This document shows, one piece after another, positions 9,661 through 20,007 of a stretch of DNA of 64,000 bases (position 1 is the first letter of the stretch; each line of letters starts with the position of its first letter). The DNA is from Flectobacillus rivi. Lineage in GTDB: Bacteria; Bacteroidota; Bacteroidia; Cytophagales; Spirosomataceae. The DNA lies in NCBI RefSeq assembly GCF_030056655.1, contig NZ_JASHIE010000006.1:186001-250000 (forward strand), written 5' to 3'. Under the pieces are notes generated by a model. It worked only from the letters and a program-made list of their open reading frames with translations, was not told the DNA's origin and did not search any database. The translations under genes were made by a program, and so were the position numbers.

Positions 9661-10605
9661 TCAAATTGCTAAAAGGACTCTTTTAGCTTTTCGGTAGATA
9701 TTACTTCCTAGCGTCAATTTTACAAACTCTGTATCCTCGCTATTTTTGTGAAAGACAGAAACTTGATTTCCAATAAGCGAATATTTAAAGGAGTCATCAT
9801 ATTCTAGGATTGATAACTCCATAGAATTATCAGTAATATGAGACTTATATTGAGTCGAATAAACGCCCACGTATTCGTCCGTGCTCATTCCTTGAAAAAC
9901 AGACGATTTAGAAGATTCTATTATGATTTCAGGAGTGATTGAATCTGTTTCTGGATTCAACACATATTTTCGGAGTACATCTATATCATGATCAATATCG
10001 CTTACGATTAAACTAAAGTTGATACTTCCCCAAGCATTCAAGTATGGTTCATCAAAAAAATCTTCAAAATCATAATCTCCATCTGGAACATATTGAGTTT
10101 CACCGTCGTGTAAAAGTTCTATTGTTTTTCCCCAACCGAGAACATTTCCGTAAAATTCTCCCCTAACTAAACAATCATAATCATCGAGTACCACAATTGG
10201 GCAATTAAAATCTCCTAGAACATCAAGGTTGCCGTGATTATAAGAACCGACAAATAGGTGTTGAACTGTCAAATCTTCCTGAACAAAAACTTGCTGCCCA
10301 CCAACTGCAATGAAGTCGGCATTTAAATGCCCCAGAACAATCAAGTTCACTCCGTAGTCGGTTTCATAATTCAATATTTTCTCACATGTGAGGTTACCGT
10401 CAACAATGATTCCTGCTAACTCAAAATCATAATTGTCTGATTCTAAATCAATTTTATCAAGATTGGTGTCGCCCTCGTACCACAAAAAGTATGAATCTAT
10501 ATAATTAGTTCGTTGGTGCTTAGAAAAACAAAAGAGAAGTGCTTTCTGCGCTTGGCTTAAACGCTTTTCTACTTCTGGGAACGATAGTGTAAGGATTGAT
10601 GACAT
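9661..10605 (-). CDS. Polymer-forming/beta-solenoid-like cytoplasmic protein
   Basis: This 314-aa acidic protein has no signal peptide. Residues 80-160 contain alternating short strands such as GIIVDGNLT, LIVLGHLNADFI, FVQEDLTVQHLFVG and GNLDVLGDF that look like a bactofilin-like beta-solenoid. The rest is Asp-rich. It belongs to a type of Bacteroidota hypothetical protein with unknown role. Confidence 0.6.
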   Translation of the reverse strand: MSSILTLSFPEVEKRLSQAQKALLFCFSKHQRTNYIDSYFLWYEGDTNLDKIDLESDNYDFELAGIIVDGNLTCEKILNYETDYGVNLIVLGHLNADFIAVGGQQVFVQEDLTVQHLFVGSYNHGNLDVLGDFNCPIVVLDDYDCLVRGEFYGNVLGWGKTIELLHDGETQYVPDGDYDFEDFFDEPYLNAWGSINFSLIVSDIDHDIDVLRKYVLNPETDSITPEIIIESSKSSVFQGMSTDEYVGVYSTQYKSHITDNSMELSILEYDDSFKYSLIGNQVSVFHKNSEDTEFVKLTLGSNIYRKAKRVLLAI

Positions 10606-10712
10606 TTGATTGATAAAGGTTAATAAAATGTAGTAATCGCTGAATTTAGTGAATTAATTGTGAAAAATGATTAATTTGAATGTAGTAAATACTTTCTGAA
10701 TCTAAAATTGAT

Positions 10713-11483
10713 ATGCGATTTATTAAAAGCTATAGGTATGTAAGTTTGGTACTCTATCTTTCATTTTTGGGTTGCGAAAATAAACCTCAGAATTATCCCT
10801 TTCTGAAGGATTTTATGTCCTATTTGACATACTTTAACCAAAATACAGGACTTAGTGCTGACTTTATACCTTTAGACGAGCAAGGTAATCAAATACAAAG
10901 AATGTATTTTCTGAAAGCGTTAACCCAAAGACAATATATACCTATTCGGGAGGAGAAGAATGGTAAGGTTTATTATAAGCTTTACAGATTAGACAAGGAA
11001 AAATCTACCATAAATGATCAGATTCTCACAACAGTCGCACAATTTGCTGAAATCGAAGAGAATTTTATGAGCTATGAAGGTAAACCATTTCCTACCTTTA
11101 AAGTGCTGGACTTAAAGGGAAACCAATACGATAATCAGAACACTCAGGGTAAAATTCTTGTGTTAAAAACATGGTTTATTCGATGCCATGCATGTGTGGA
11201 AGAGATGCCTGCTATGAATAAGATGGTTAAAGCATTTGATCACCGCAAGGATATAGTTTTTTTGAGTTTAGCACTTGACAATGAAAAAAAACTCAAGGAG
11301 TTTTTAAGTAAAAAAAGTTTCAATTATGCTACTGTGGCTAATCAAGAAAATTTTATTGAAAATACTTTGGGTTTTAACAGTTTTCCCACACATATCATCG
11401 TATCAAAATCAGGGCGTATTTTGAAAGTTTTTTCAGATGGAGAAAGATATTTACCCTATTATTTGGCTAAATACTTGAAATAA
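10713..11483 (+). CDS. TlpA/ResA-like thiol-disulfide lipoprotein
   Basis: This 256-aa protein has a lipoprotein signal (FLGC, Cys21) and a C-terminal AhpC-TSA/Redoxin thioredoxin domain starting at YEGKPFPTF (about 121). The active site is CHAC at 158-161 in TWFIRCHACVEEMP. TlpA-like proteins reduce disulfides in the periplasm. cis-Pro is in NSFPTHIIV (about 228). Confidence 0.88.
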   Translation: MRFIKSYRYVSLVLYLSFLGCENKPQNYPFLKDFMSYLTYFNQNTGLSADFIPLDEQGNQIQRMYFLKALTQRQYIPIREEKNGKVYYKLYRLDKEKSTINDQILTTVAQFAEIEENFMSYEGKPFPTFKVLDLKGNQYDNQNTQGKILVLKTWFIRCHACVEEMPAMNKMVKAFDHRKDIVFLSLALDNEKKLKEFLSKKSFNYATVANQENFIENTLGFNSFPTHIIVSKSGRILKVFSDGERYLPYYLAKYLK

Positions 11484-11558
11484 GGTAAAAGTATTAAATT
11501 TTATTGATTTGATAATCACTTGTTTGAGTTCTTGAAATAAAACCTGTTGACTACAATT

Positions 11559-12155
11559 ATGAAAAATATCTCCCAAAAGCTATCGTTTCTTTTACTGTTT
11601 TTATCCAGCGGATATTTGACGTTTTCTCAATGTGAAATGGTTGAGTATGCCATGGATAATCCGCTTGTTACAAAGGCAATATATGCGTACTATAACCGTA
11701 TTACCTTGCACGATCATCCTCTTTGGAAGGCCTTGAAAAAGGATAAAACAAAATTTATTCTTTTGAAGGAAGAACAAAGAAAACTTCCAAATGGTAAAGC
11801 CCACACAGAGTATTATGCAACGGTATCCAGTACCAATTTCTTCAAGACTGAAAAAGTCACTTTCAGTGGCTATTTTATCATGAATGACGTTCTTTTTGTT
11901 GTAGAATCAAGTTCTCAGAACACTTTTGTGGCAAAAAATAAAGAAGCAAAGATATGTCTAGATACAATTTTAAGAGATTATAATTTAAAAGAGTATCAGC
12001 CGACCAGACGGGTGAAACGTATGTTTCATAACCAAGAGGTCGAAACTGTAGAGTTTGGCGATAGATTGTCCGACTCAGCTATGTACATCGTTTTGAAGCC
12101 TCAGTTCGAGGGATTTGAAAATAAAGACTATGCGCTTATTTTAGCAATAAATTGA
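11559..12155 (+). CDS. Secreted hypothetical protein
   Basis: This 198-aa protein begins at ATG 11559 with a signal peptide ending near TFSQ (residue 23). The TTG at 11547 is in frame but less likely. The mature domain is unrecognised, with a KxRVKRMFHNQEVE basic segment near residue 155. It follows the TlpA-like gene by 75 bp on the same strand and may share its transcript. Confidence 0.6.
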   Translation: MKNISQKLSFLLLFLSSGYLTFSQCEMVEYAMDNPLVTKAIYAYYNRITLHDHPLWKALKKDKTKFILLKEEQRKLPNGKAHTEYYATVSSTNFFKTEKVTFSGYFIMNDVLFVVESSSQNTFVAKNKEAKICLDTILRDYNLKEYQPTRRVKRMFHNQEVETVEFGDRLSDSAMYIVLKPQFEGFENKDYALILAIN

Positions 12156-12194
12156 AATATAGTTTTTCTTTGTTTCACAAGGTTAGTTACTTTC

Positions 12195-12240
12195 TTTTTC
12201 CTTCTAGTGGGCGATTTGAATCGCCCACTAGAAGGAAAAA
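12195..12240. terminator. Bidirectional terminator between convergent genes
   Basis: A 22-bp stem (12195-12216 with 12219-12240) carries CTTCTAGTGGGCGATT and ends in T/A tracts on both sides. It lies between the converging genes ending at 12155 and 12298. Confidence 0.8.
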
Positions 12241-12297
12241 AAGTTTTGGCAATGATATATTTTAACAACAAATACCCTGTTTCATAAGTCTAGTTGG

Positions 12298-14784
12298 TTA
12301 GTTACCCCCACTTTTTACCCGATTTTTTTCATCCTCTAAGCCCGTGTTTCTTTGGCGTGCTCCTGCAATTTTACTGTTGCCAAAACGGTAAGAAAAATTG
12401 ATACGTACCACACGACTTTCCCATTTGTTTCTGAGCTGAACATTGATATCGTTGAAGAGAAAAGCCCCACTAAAGTGTTGAGTCCAGAAAATATCGTTGA
12501 TATTTAATTTGATAGATGCCTTGTCATTCATCATCTTTTTCTGGATGCCAAAAGAAACTGCTCCCATCGGATTTCCAGCTAGTTGACCCTCAATAAATGG
12601 AGACAAATACCAGCCGCTTAACTCCACTGAATATTTTCGAGGTAAGGTAAATTGATGCGTCATATTGGCGCTATAACTTGTTGCACGAGCATCGAAGGGC
12701 TGATAAATGGTGGTTGATGTGCCATTAGACTCAATCGTAGTTTTCGGAATTTCGCCTACATAGTGATTATTGTATAAATTAAAGTAGGTATTGCTAAACC
12801 ACCATTTGGTAATTGGCATTGGCACCGAAAACGAAATACCCAGATTTTCTACATAGCCAATATTGATTTTGGTAACATTGGTGGTTTTTAGGGCATTATT
12901 TTGCTCTAAAACTTGTGTCATTATCCCTTCTGTTCTACTGTAGTTGATTGTAGTGGTTATACTCTCTTTGTAAGTATGCGACACTTCTACGGCATTAGTG
13001 TATTGTGGTTGCAATAGTTCGTTGCCTCTTTGGTAGGTATAAGGGTCTAAGAAAAATAGGAAAGGGTTTAAGTCTTCATAACTTGGTCGGTCGATACGAC
13101 GACTGAATGAATATCCCAATTGATGATTTTTGGCGAGTTTTTGACGGAAGAACACACTAGGAAAAAAGTTGGTATAATGTCTGTCTAGTAAATCTTTGCC
13201 TAATAAAGTCCCTTGTCCATTGGTATTTTCCATGCGTAAGCCCAACTGCATAGTCAGCTTTTTGAATTCTTTAGAATAGTTTATATAGGCAGCGTTGATA
13301 TTTTCCTTGTAAACAAAATCTCGTGTACGAGTAGGGTCCAGCACAGGCGTGTTATTATCCCCGACCAAGAAATCAAAGCGCATATCGTTGTTTGAGTTAA
13401 CATAGCTAGATTTTAGACCAGCTTCAAACTTTGACGTCTTGTTGATAGGGTAAATAAGGTCAACTTTAAGCGAGTAGATATTGATTTTTGAGCCTGTTAA
13501 ACCATCTTCATTTCTGGTTTCTCGTAAAATATTTTGTGTATCAAATTTAGACGTTCTGTATTTCATCGAGTTGTCGGCATTATAACGAGCGTAGTCCAAA
13601 TCGGCTGTAATTTCTTTCCCAGTTGAATCAATTACATGCTTGAAATTCAGGTTAGTGGCGTAATTTCCCCATTTATTTCTCATAAAACCTAGCGTTACAG
13701 AGGTCGTATCTAATTGATTCAAGGCGTTTTTAATAGCCGTTTGGTTGTTTCTGTCGTTATTCCAGTTACCATTCATGCCATTAAACAAAATGCCAATCGT
13801 ATTCTTTTTATCAATGAAATAATCGAGACCAACTTTATAAGCCAGCGAGTTAATTCTTCGTTTCTCATCTGCTGACTGATTAAAACTTGATATTACTTTA
13901 TCGCCTTCAAAGAACTTTCTATCAATTTCTTGTAATTGAAAACTGTGGCGGTCATTTCCTGAAAAATTGCCGAATATATTGAGTTTTTCTTTTCTATAAT
14001 TGATATTTAGACCCGCATTTTCTTTGGGTAAAGATTGATAAAAACCATAGCCAAATCCAAGATTAGCCGAACCATTGAAGCCTAGATTTTGATTTTTTTT
14101 CAAGCGAATATTAATCACACCTGCATTGCCAGCGGCGTCATATTTGGCAGGAGGGTTGGTCATAATTTCTATCTTGTCCAACTGGGTCGATTGCATATTT
14201 CGAAGCATATTTGCCAAGTCACTCGATGACATATACGTTGGTTTTCCGTCGAGCATTACCATGACATTCTGTTTGCCTTTCAAGGATATATTCCCATCCT
14301 TATCGACAGTTACTCCGGGTGATTTTTCCAGAATCTCAATAGCAGTACTTCCTGCTGAAACGACGGAATTTTCAACATTGACAACGGTTTTATCTATCTG
14401 CTGTTCAATGAAAGGTTTTCTGGCTGTAACAACTACCTCGTTTAGCTCTTTGGATTCTTCAACCAATGTCAAATTAGAAAGTTTGATAGAGGGGTTTTCT
14501 GATGAAAGACTAAACTTGGGCGTATAAAATTTCTGATAACCCAACTGAGAAATAGCGATTAGATAAGAGCCAAATTTGATTTTTTCAAATTCAAATGTTC
14601 CATTAGCATCGGCCAAAGCCCCTTTTACCAAACTCGAATCTTTGGCTTGTAAAAGGGTAATTGTAGCAAACTCTACAATTTTACCTTTATGATCTGTGAT
14701 TTGTCCTGTAATTTTTCCCTGTGCTTGAGTCCTGAAATTTGATAAAGTCAATAAAATCAGCAGCGTGTAAAAATAAGTTTTCAT
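12298..14784 (-). CDS. Outer-membrane TonB-dependent-type receptor with carboxypeptidase-regulatory-like N-terminus
   Basis: This 828-aa protein has a signal peptide (residues 1-21), a CarboxypepD_reg-like beta-sandwich (about 22-110), a plug domain (about 115-230, with VMLDGKPTYMSS) and an outer-membrane beta-barrel to the end (OMP_b-brl type). It probably imports or senses an extracellular ligand. No SusD partner follows, which argues against a SusCD glycan system. The upstream neighbour is an AraC gene transcribed the same way. Confidence 0.85.
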   Translation of the reverse strand: MKTYFYTLLILLTLSNFRTQAQGKITGQITDHKGKIVEFATITLLQAKDSSLVKGALADANGTFEFEKIKFGSYLIAISQLGYQKFYTPKFSLSSENPSIKLSNLTLVEESKELNEVVVTARKPFIEQQIDKTVVNVENSVVSAGSTAIEILEKSPGVTVDKDGNISLKGKQNVMVMLDGKPTYMSSSDLANMLRNMQSTQLDKIEIMTNPPAKYDAAGNAGVINIRLKKNQNLGFNGSANLGFGYGFYQSLPKENAGLNINYRKEKLNIFGNFSGNDRHSFQLQEIDRKFFEGDKVISSFNQSADEKRRINSLAYKVGLDYFIDKKNTIGILFNGMNGNWNNDRNNQTAIKNALNQLDTTSVTLGFMRNKWGNYATNLNFKHVIDSTGKEITADLDYARYNADNSMKYRTSKFDTQNILRETRNEDGLTGSKINIYSLKVDLIYPINKTSKFEAGLKSSYVNSNNDMRFDFLVGDNNTPVLDPTRTRDFVYKENINAAYINYSKEFKKLTMQLGLRMENTNGQGTLLGKDLLDRHYTNFFPSVFFRQKLAKNHQLGYSFSRRIDRPSYEDLNPFLFFLDPYTYQRGNELLQPQYTNAVEVSHTYKESITTTINYSRTEGIMTQVLEQNNALKTTNVTKINIGYVENLGISFSVPMPITKWWFSNTYFNLYNNHYVGEIPKTTIESNGTSTTIYQPFDARATSYSANMTHQFTLPRKYSVELSGWYLSPFIEGQLAGNPMGAVSFGIQKKMMNDKASIKLNINDIFWTQHFSGAFLFNDINVQLRNKWESRVVRINFSYRFGNSKIAGARQRNTGLEDEKNRVKSGGN

Positions 14785-14948
14785 GATTGAGAAGAATTAA
14801 GTTTAGTTGTATGCTTTTATTTTTGATAGGTGAAGGGTATTTCTATCTTGGATGCAGTGGAGGAGCAAAAGGTTACAGGAAAAATAAAAAAAACTAATAC
14901 AACCACCGTTCAGATAGTCATATTAGGTTTTTCTTGAAAATGATTTTA

Positions 14949-15869
14949 TTAGTTAAAACTCGCTCGAAATTCTAATGGGCTTTGATTTGTTTTGGTTTTA
15001 AAAAGTTTGTTGAATGATTGTGGACGCTCAAACCCAAGCTGATAAGCGATTTCGGCGACACTCAAATTGGTGGTGCTAATGTAATCTTTTGCCTTTTCAA
15101 TGAGTTTATCATGAATATGCTGTTGTGTGCTTTGACCAGTCAACGAGCGCAACATATCACTTAAATATCGGGGCGATAAATTAACTTGTGATGCCAAGTA
15201 TTCTACCGTTGGAAGTCCTTTATTCAGCGATTCTTCAGAGGCAAAATATTTGTCTAACAGATGCTCCACGCTAGACAGAATGTCATGATTGACCGTTTTG
15301 CGAGTAATAAATTGCCGTTTATAAAAACGATTACTATAATTGAGCAATACTTCTAAGTACGACACCAGCACATCTTGACTTATTTCATCGATAGAAGTGT
15401 TAAGTTCTTCGTCGATATTTCCTAATAAGCCTACAATAACCTTTTTTTCTTTTTCTGATAAATGCAACGCTTCATTGGTATCATAGGAGAAAAATCCATA
15501 CCGTTTGATATTTCTACCTAAGCTATAATTTCGAATAAAATCAGGGTGAAAAAATAAGGTAAAACCAAAATACTGAATGTCTTCACTGGGGTCGTTGTCA
15601 GTATAAATTAATTGATTTGGCGCTGTAAACATCAATCCTCCTTCGCTAAAATCATAAAACCCTTGTCCATAGCCCATTCGACCATTGGTAGAATATTTAT
15701 AAGAAATTTTGTAGAAATCAAGAAAAAAAGGATGATACATAAAGTCAAAATCTCTTGACATTTTGGCATTATCTACCAAACTAATCATGGGGTGCAAAGG
15801 CTTCGGAAGCTGCAATAAACGATGAAGCTCCGAAATAGAAGAAACACGAATAGGATTAGATTTTTCCAT
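14949..15869 (-). CDS. AraC-family transcriptional regulator, copy 1
   Basis: This 306-aa protein has an N-terminal sensing half and an AraC DNA-binding region (about residues 205-303) ending QLGFERPQSFNKLFKTKTNQSPLEFR. It is clearly paralogous to the regulator at 16930-17844: both share ISLVDxxx near residue 30 and the QSFxKLFKxKTxQxPLEFR end. It follows the SDR gene at 15998, forming one of two AraC+SDR pairs. Confidence 0.88.
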   Translation of the reverse strand: MEKSNPIRVSSISELHRLLQLPKPLHPMISLVDNAKMSRDFDFMYHPFFLDFYKISYKYSTNGRMGYGQGFYDFSEGGLMFTAPNQLIYTDNDPSEDIQYFGFTLFFHPDFIRNYSLGRNIKRYGFFSYDTNEALHLSEKEKKVIVGLLGNIDEELNTSIDEISQDVLVSYLEVLLNYSNRFYKRQFITRKTVNHDILSSVEHLLDKYFASEESLNKGLPTVEYLASQVNLSPRYLSDMLRSLTGQSTQQHIHDKLIEKAKDYISTTNLSVAEIAYQLGFERPQSFNKLFKTKTNQSPLEFRASFN

Positions 15870-15997
15870 AATAGTATTGATAGATAAGGAGTTATGTCGA
15901 TTTTGATGAAGCTTAAGTACCTTGCTAAATTGGCTAAGATATTGGGATTATCCAAATAAATCAACTGTGAGATGTTTGGATAACCCCAACGAAGAGA

Positions 15998-16801
15998 CTA
16001 TCTTCCTAAGAATTCTTGTCCCATCCAAGTTCTAAATTTTTCATCGCCTTGTTCTAATCTTTGAGCATATAGGGCACGTGCGTCGGCACCTGCTACATAG
16101 CGTAACTGTTTTTTCCCGTCTGTTACAGCTTCGTATACCACTTCCGCAATTTGAATTGGTTCAGAAGAATTTTCTAACATATTCATCGAATTTTGAAGCA
16201 TTACACCAAACAACTCATCGTAAGCAGAGTTTGAGCCAGTATCAATCGAGCGACTCATAAAATCGGTTTTGATTCCGCCTGGAGATACCGTTTTGACATC
16301 GATACCAAATGCATTTAGTTCAAAGGCTAAACTTTCACTCCAGCCCTCCAATGCCCATTTGGTAGCATGATAGGTAGAACCCATCGGAAAGGCAATGAGA
16401 CCTCCAATTGAGGTAGTGGTAACAAACATACCAGCTTTTTTCTCTCTGAAATAAGGAATAAACTCTTTTGTAACACGCAATACGCCCAACAAATTAGTAT
16501 TGAATTGTTTAATAATTTGTTCGTCTGATAAGCCTTCCAAAGGGCCAATCAAGCCATATCCTGCATTGTTGAAGACAACATCTACACCCAGCTCAATCGC
16601 TTTTTGGGCAGTAGATTTGATATTTTCCAAATCTGTAACATCTAAAGGTAGTAACGTTACATTTTCGAGTTGAGATAATTCTGATTCATTTTCGATGTTA
16701 CGCATAGTAGCAATAACATTCCAACCTTTGCTTTGAAATAATTTTGCAGTTGCTTTTCCTAAGCCAGACGAGGCGCCAGTAATAAAAATGGTCTTGTTCA
16801 T
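15998..16801 (-). CDS. Short-chain dehydrogenase/reductase
   Basis: This 267-aa classical SDR has the cofactor motif TGASSGLG (residues 8-15), the NNAGYG motif (about 85) and the catalytic YHATK (about 150) with upstream Ser. It reduces or oxidises a carbonyl/alcohol with NAD(P). It lies between two AraC genes on the same strand and is the likely target of one of them. Confidence 0.88.
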   Translation of the reverse strand: MNKTIFITGASSGLGKATAKLFQSKGWNVIATMRNIENESELSQLENVTLLPLDVTDLENIKSTAQKAIELGVDVVFNNAGYGLIGPLEGLSDEQIIKQFNTNLLGVLRVTKEFIPYFREKKAGMFVTTTSIGGLIAFPMGSTYHATKWALEGWSESLAFELNAFGIDVKTVSPGGIKTDFMSRSIDTGSNSAYDELFGVMLQNSMNMLENSSEPIQIAEVVYEAVTDGKKQLRYVAGADARALYAQRLEQGDEKFRTWMGQEFLGR

Positions 16802-16929
16802 GATTGTTTATTGAGATTTAAAATTTACTCAACAAAATTAGAAAAGGCCCAACTGCGAAATGTTTCCAAAATGAGTTTGGTTGTTTCCAGAAATACTCTG
16901 AGGTTCTATTTGCACAAACTTTGCTATTT

Positions 16930-17844
16930 CTAATTAAAAAACTGTCGAAATTCCAAAGGCGTTTGCTGGGTTTTGAGTTTAAAAAGCTTACTGAATGATT
17001 GCGAGTGTTCAAATCCTAAGCAAAAAGCAATTTCACTTACCGACATATTGGTGGTACTTAAATATTGTTTGGCATAGTCAATAAGCTTATTTTGAATATG
17101 TTGTTGCGTATTTTGTGAGGTATGAATTCTTAAAATACTCCCCAGATAGTTGGGTGAAATATGGAGTTGTTCTGCAATATCAGCTACAGTTGGTATGCCT
17201 TTTTCTGAAAGATTACCATCAGTAAAGTGTTTGGTAAGAATATGTTCAAATTTGTCTAATAATTCGAACGTAGATTTTTTCCTGCTATGAAATTGGCGCT
17301 CATAGAACCTTTCAGCATAAATCAGCAATAATTCGATTTGGGTAACAATTAGCTCTTGACTAAATTTATCCATCGCAGATTGATATTCATCTTGGATTTT
17401 ACGTAGAATCTCCACCATAATTTCTTCCTCTCGGTTAGACATAAATAGCGCTTCATTGACAGCATATTGAAAAAAATCATAAGATTTGATTTTCTTCGCC
17501 AATCCTGTATTCCACAAAAAGTCAGGATGAATTAATAAAAGCCAACCCGTAGGCTCAACTTCGACATTGGGATTAATTTCGACTTTTAAGCATTGTAGTG
17601 GCGCAACAAAACTCAATAAACCCGTATTGAAATCATATTGCGTTTGCCCATAATTAAACTTTCCAGAGACATTTCGTTTTAAGCCAATCGTATAAAAATT
17701 TTGAACCCATTTCATCTGTACGCCCAAGTCTGGATATTTGACTTGACTATAGTCAACCAAACTAATTAAAGGATGCTCAGGATTAGGCAACTGGCAAAAT
17801 GAATGAAATTCGGCAATTGTATTAAAACGAAATGTATTCTCCAT
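16930..17844 (-). CDS. AraC-family transcriptional regulator, copy 2
   Basis: This 304-aa paralogue of the 14949-15869 regulator keeps the C-terminal tandem helix-turn-helix (about residues 205-300). It sits between two SDR genes and suggests a tandem duplication of an AraC+SDR module followed by strong divergence. Confidence 0.88.
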   Translation of the reverse strand: MENTFRFNTIAEFHSFCQLPNPEHPLISLVDYSQVKYPDLGVQMKWVQNFYTIGLKRNVSGKFNYGQTQYDFNTGLLSFVAPLQCLKVEINPNVEVEPTGWLLLIHPDFLWNTGLAKKIKSYDFFQYAVNEALFMSNREEEIMVEILRKIQDEYQSAMDKFSQELIVTQIELLLIYAERFYERQFHSRKKSTFELLDKFEHILTKHFTDGNLSEKGIPTVADIAEQLHISPNYLGSILRIHTSQNTQQHIQNKLIDYAKQYLSTTNMSVSEIAFCLGFEHSQSFSKLFKLKTQQTPLEFRQFFN

Positions 17845-17994
17845 AGTAAATAAATGTCTGTTAAAAGCGATTAAGTAGTGGGAAAGATTAAATCAATAGT
17901 ATTTTATGGTGCTATTTGGATGTAATCATCTGATTATAAATTCCTTCAAATAACGAATATACTATTAACTAATAACGTCTTCTTACTTAAAGAT

Positions 17995-18846
17995 TTAGAA
18001 TGCCGTTGAAACGGATACCTCTTTCCATTGCTCTACCTCTTGAGTCATGATACTGATTTTTTGTTGTACCATGTCATAAGAATCTTTTCCCAACAACAAA
18101 TGTACTGGTGGCTTTTGTTCTTTACTTATCGCAATTAAAGCAGCAGCAGCTTTGTCTGGGTCATTTGGCTGATTGCCATCAATTGCATTTAGGTGCAAAT
18201 TTTCAGATTCACGAGCCGATTGGTAGGCTAAAATCGAGTTTAAAGGCGTTTTTAGAGAACCTTTCGATAAGAAGTCGGTACGGAAATAGCCAGGATAAAC
18301 CAACGTAACCTTTACACCAAACTCTTTTACTTCCTCTGCTAAAGCCTCGGTAAAACCAGCCATTGCAAATTTGGTAGAGCAATAAATCCCCCAGCCAGCA
18401 AAGCCTCCAAAATACCCACCTACAGAAGCGATATTGAAGATATGTCCTGATTGCTGCGCACGCAGATACGGCATAGCGTGTCTAATCACATTAAGAACTC
18501 CAAAGACATTTACATCAAAATTTTGTCGAGCCTCCTCATCTGTCAACTCCTCAATCGTACCTAATTGACCATAACCCGCATTATTGACAATGACATCGAT
18601 TTTGCCAAAGTGAGCAATACTCTTTTCAATTGCCAATTTTACATCTAAACTATCAGTCAGATTCACTTCAAGAGGCAGAAGTTGATCTAAACCAAAATTC
18701 AATTCAGCCATTAAAGCTGGGATACTTCTGGTAGTAGCAACTACCTTAAATCCTTCTTGTAATAACTGTTTTACTAAAGCAAGCCCCAAACCCTTTGAAG
18801 CCCCTGTTACAAACCATACATTTTCTGTGTTCATTGTTTTATTCAT
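17995..18846 (-). CDS. Short-chain dehydrogenase/reductase
   Basis: This SDR (283 aa from ATG 18846; 18834 is an alternative) carries TGASKGLG, NNAGYG and YCSTK. The open frame extends to 18900, but those residues (a Cys-rich stretch) precede the SDR fold and are unlikely to be translated. It is more related to classical oxidoreductases with a long C-terminal helix than to the 15998 copy. Confidence 0.85.
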   Translation of the reverse strand: MNKTMNTENVWFVTGASKGLGLALVKQLLQEGFKVVATTRSIPALMAELNFGLDQLLPLEVNLTDSLDVKLAIEKSIAHFGKIDVIVNNAGYGQLGTIEELTDEEARQNFDVNVFGVLNVIRHAMPYLRAQQSGHIFNIASVGGYFGGFAGWGIYCSTKFAMAGFTEALAEEVKEFGVKVTLVYPGYFRTDFLSKGSLKTPLNSILAYQSARESENLHLNAIDGNQPNDPDKAAAALIAISKEQKPPVHLLLGKDSYDMVQQKISIMTQEVEQWKEVSVSTAF

Positions 18847-19141
18847 TTTTGTTGATGCAAAATTGCACAATGAACACCCCAAAAAAGTAGCCCAATCCAT
18901 CGATGATGTAGCTGAATCGTGGATGGAGGGAGATTTTGTTGTTAATGGAGATATTGAACTATGCTCAATTGTCTAAATAACTAAATTGGCTACATCACAA
19001 TCTACAAATCACCATTAGCGTTGTACAACTGATTTTATCTTGTTTTAAAGACATCTTATCATAGTCATTTTTGCCGCTACAGCAATTTTATTTTAAAAAT
19101 AAAACTTAAACGTTCGTACAGCGCTAAATCATCATTCACCA

Positions 19142-19699
19142 TCACCCCAATCGATAGTGCATAGCCGTCACGCCTGTGTACGAAGGGGTAGCGCTTACTA
19201 AGGTTAGGTTTTGACGATTTTCGAGTAGATCAAAAATACGCATTCCTTTAGCTATTAAAATCGGGTTGACCAATAAATACATTTCATCAATATGTCCACC
19301 AGCAAGGAGGGACGATACAAAGCTTACACCACCATATACGAGGATATCTTTTCCTGTATGGTTTTTCAGTCGAGAAATTTCATCTGTTAAGTCGCCTTTA
19401 GCTAAAGTGGTATTTTTCCCAAATGGAGCATCAAGGGTTTTACTAAAAATGACTTTTGGCGTATTCACCATTTTCTGGGCAAACTCAATTTTGGGATTTT
19501 CTTCCTCAAAATTCTCAAAATGAGGAATAAAAGCCTCTGCCATCTTTCTGCCAATAAGGATAGTATCTGAGCTATTCGCCAAATCGTTGATGAGTTGCCA
19601 ATGTTGGGTATCTCCCCACACCATCCAATCCTCCTCGCCATTTGGACCCGCCACAAATCCATCAACAGAAATTTGCATTTGCAATCTTAATTTTTTCAT
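19142..19699 (-). CDS. Dihydrofolate-reductase-like (RibD C-terminal) protein
   Basis: This 185-aa protein has the DHFR/RibD_C fold: LQMQISVDGFVAGPNGEEDWM at the N-terminus, TILIGRKMAEAF (about 45), and LVYGGVSFVSSLL (about 125). Members reduce pteridine-like or uncharacterised substrates with NADPH. ATG 19699 fits better than 19714, but both are possible. Confidence 0.82.
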   Translation of the reverse strand: MKKLRLQMQISVDGFVAGPNGEEDWMVWGDTQHWQLINDLANSSDTILIGRKMAEAFIPHFENFEEENPKIEFAQKMVNTPKVIFSKTLDAPFGKNTTLAKGDLTDEISRLKNHTGKDILVYGGVSFVSSLLAGGHIDEMYLLVNPILIAKGMRIFDLLENRQNLTLVSATPSYTGVTAMHYRLG

Positions 19700-19792
19700 A
19701 GTTTTTTTATTCAAATTTAAGTGATTAGATAAAAAAATGCCATGATTGTTACGTCGATTCTGATGGGTAAATACGACAAAATAAAGGTTTAA

Positions 19793-20005
19793 CTAATCTA
19801 TAAGTTCTTCACAATCATATCCATTTTCTTGCATTAGTTGTATTACTTGTTTGGTTACTTCAAATGAGCTTTCGATACGCAGAACTTTATCACAATCTTC
19901 CAAATCGAAACTCCAATGGCAGGTAGGAAAATACCTTTTCAGAAGCTTGGAAATACCTTCCTTTTGCAATTGATTAGCAATATTAGTTTTAAAAACAAAT
20001 ACCAT
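19793..20005 (-). CDS. Small hypothetical protein of the rhodanese operon
   Basis: This 70-aa protein has one Cys pair region (FPTCHWSFDLEDCDKVLRIES) and resembles the small ferredoxin-like alpha-beta proteins found beside heavy-metal or sulfur genes. It starts 3 bp after the rhodanese stop, so it is in the same operon. Confidence 0.65.
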   Translation of the reverse strand: MVFVFKTNIANQLQKEGISKLLKRYFPTCHWSFDLEDCDKVLRIESSFEVTKQVIQLMQENGYDCEELID

Positions 20006-20007
20006 GT

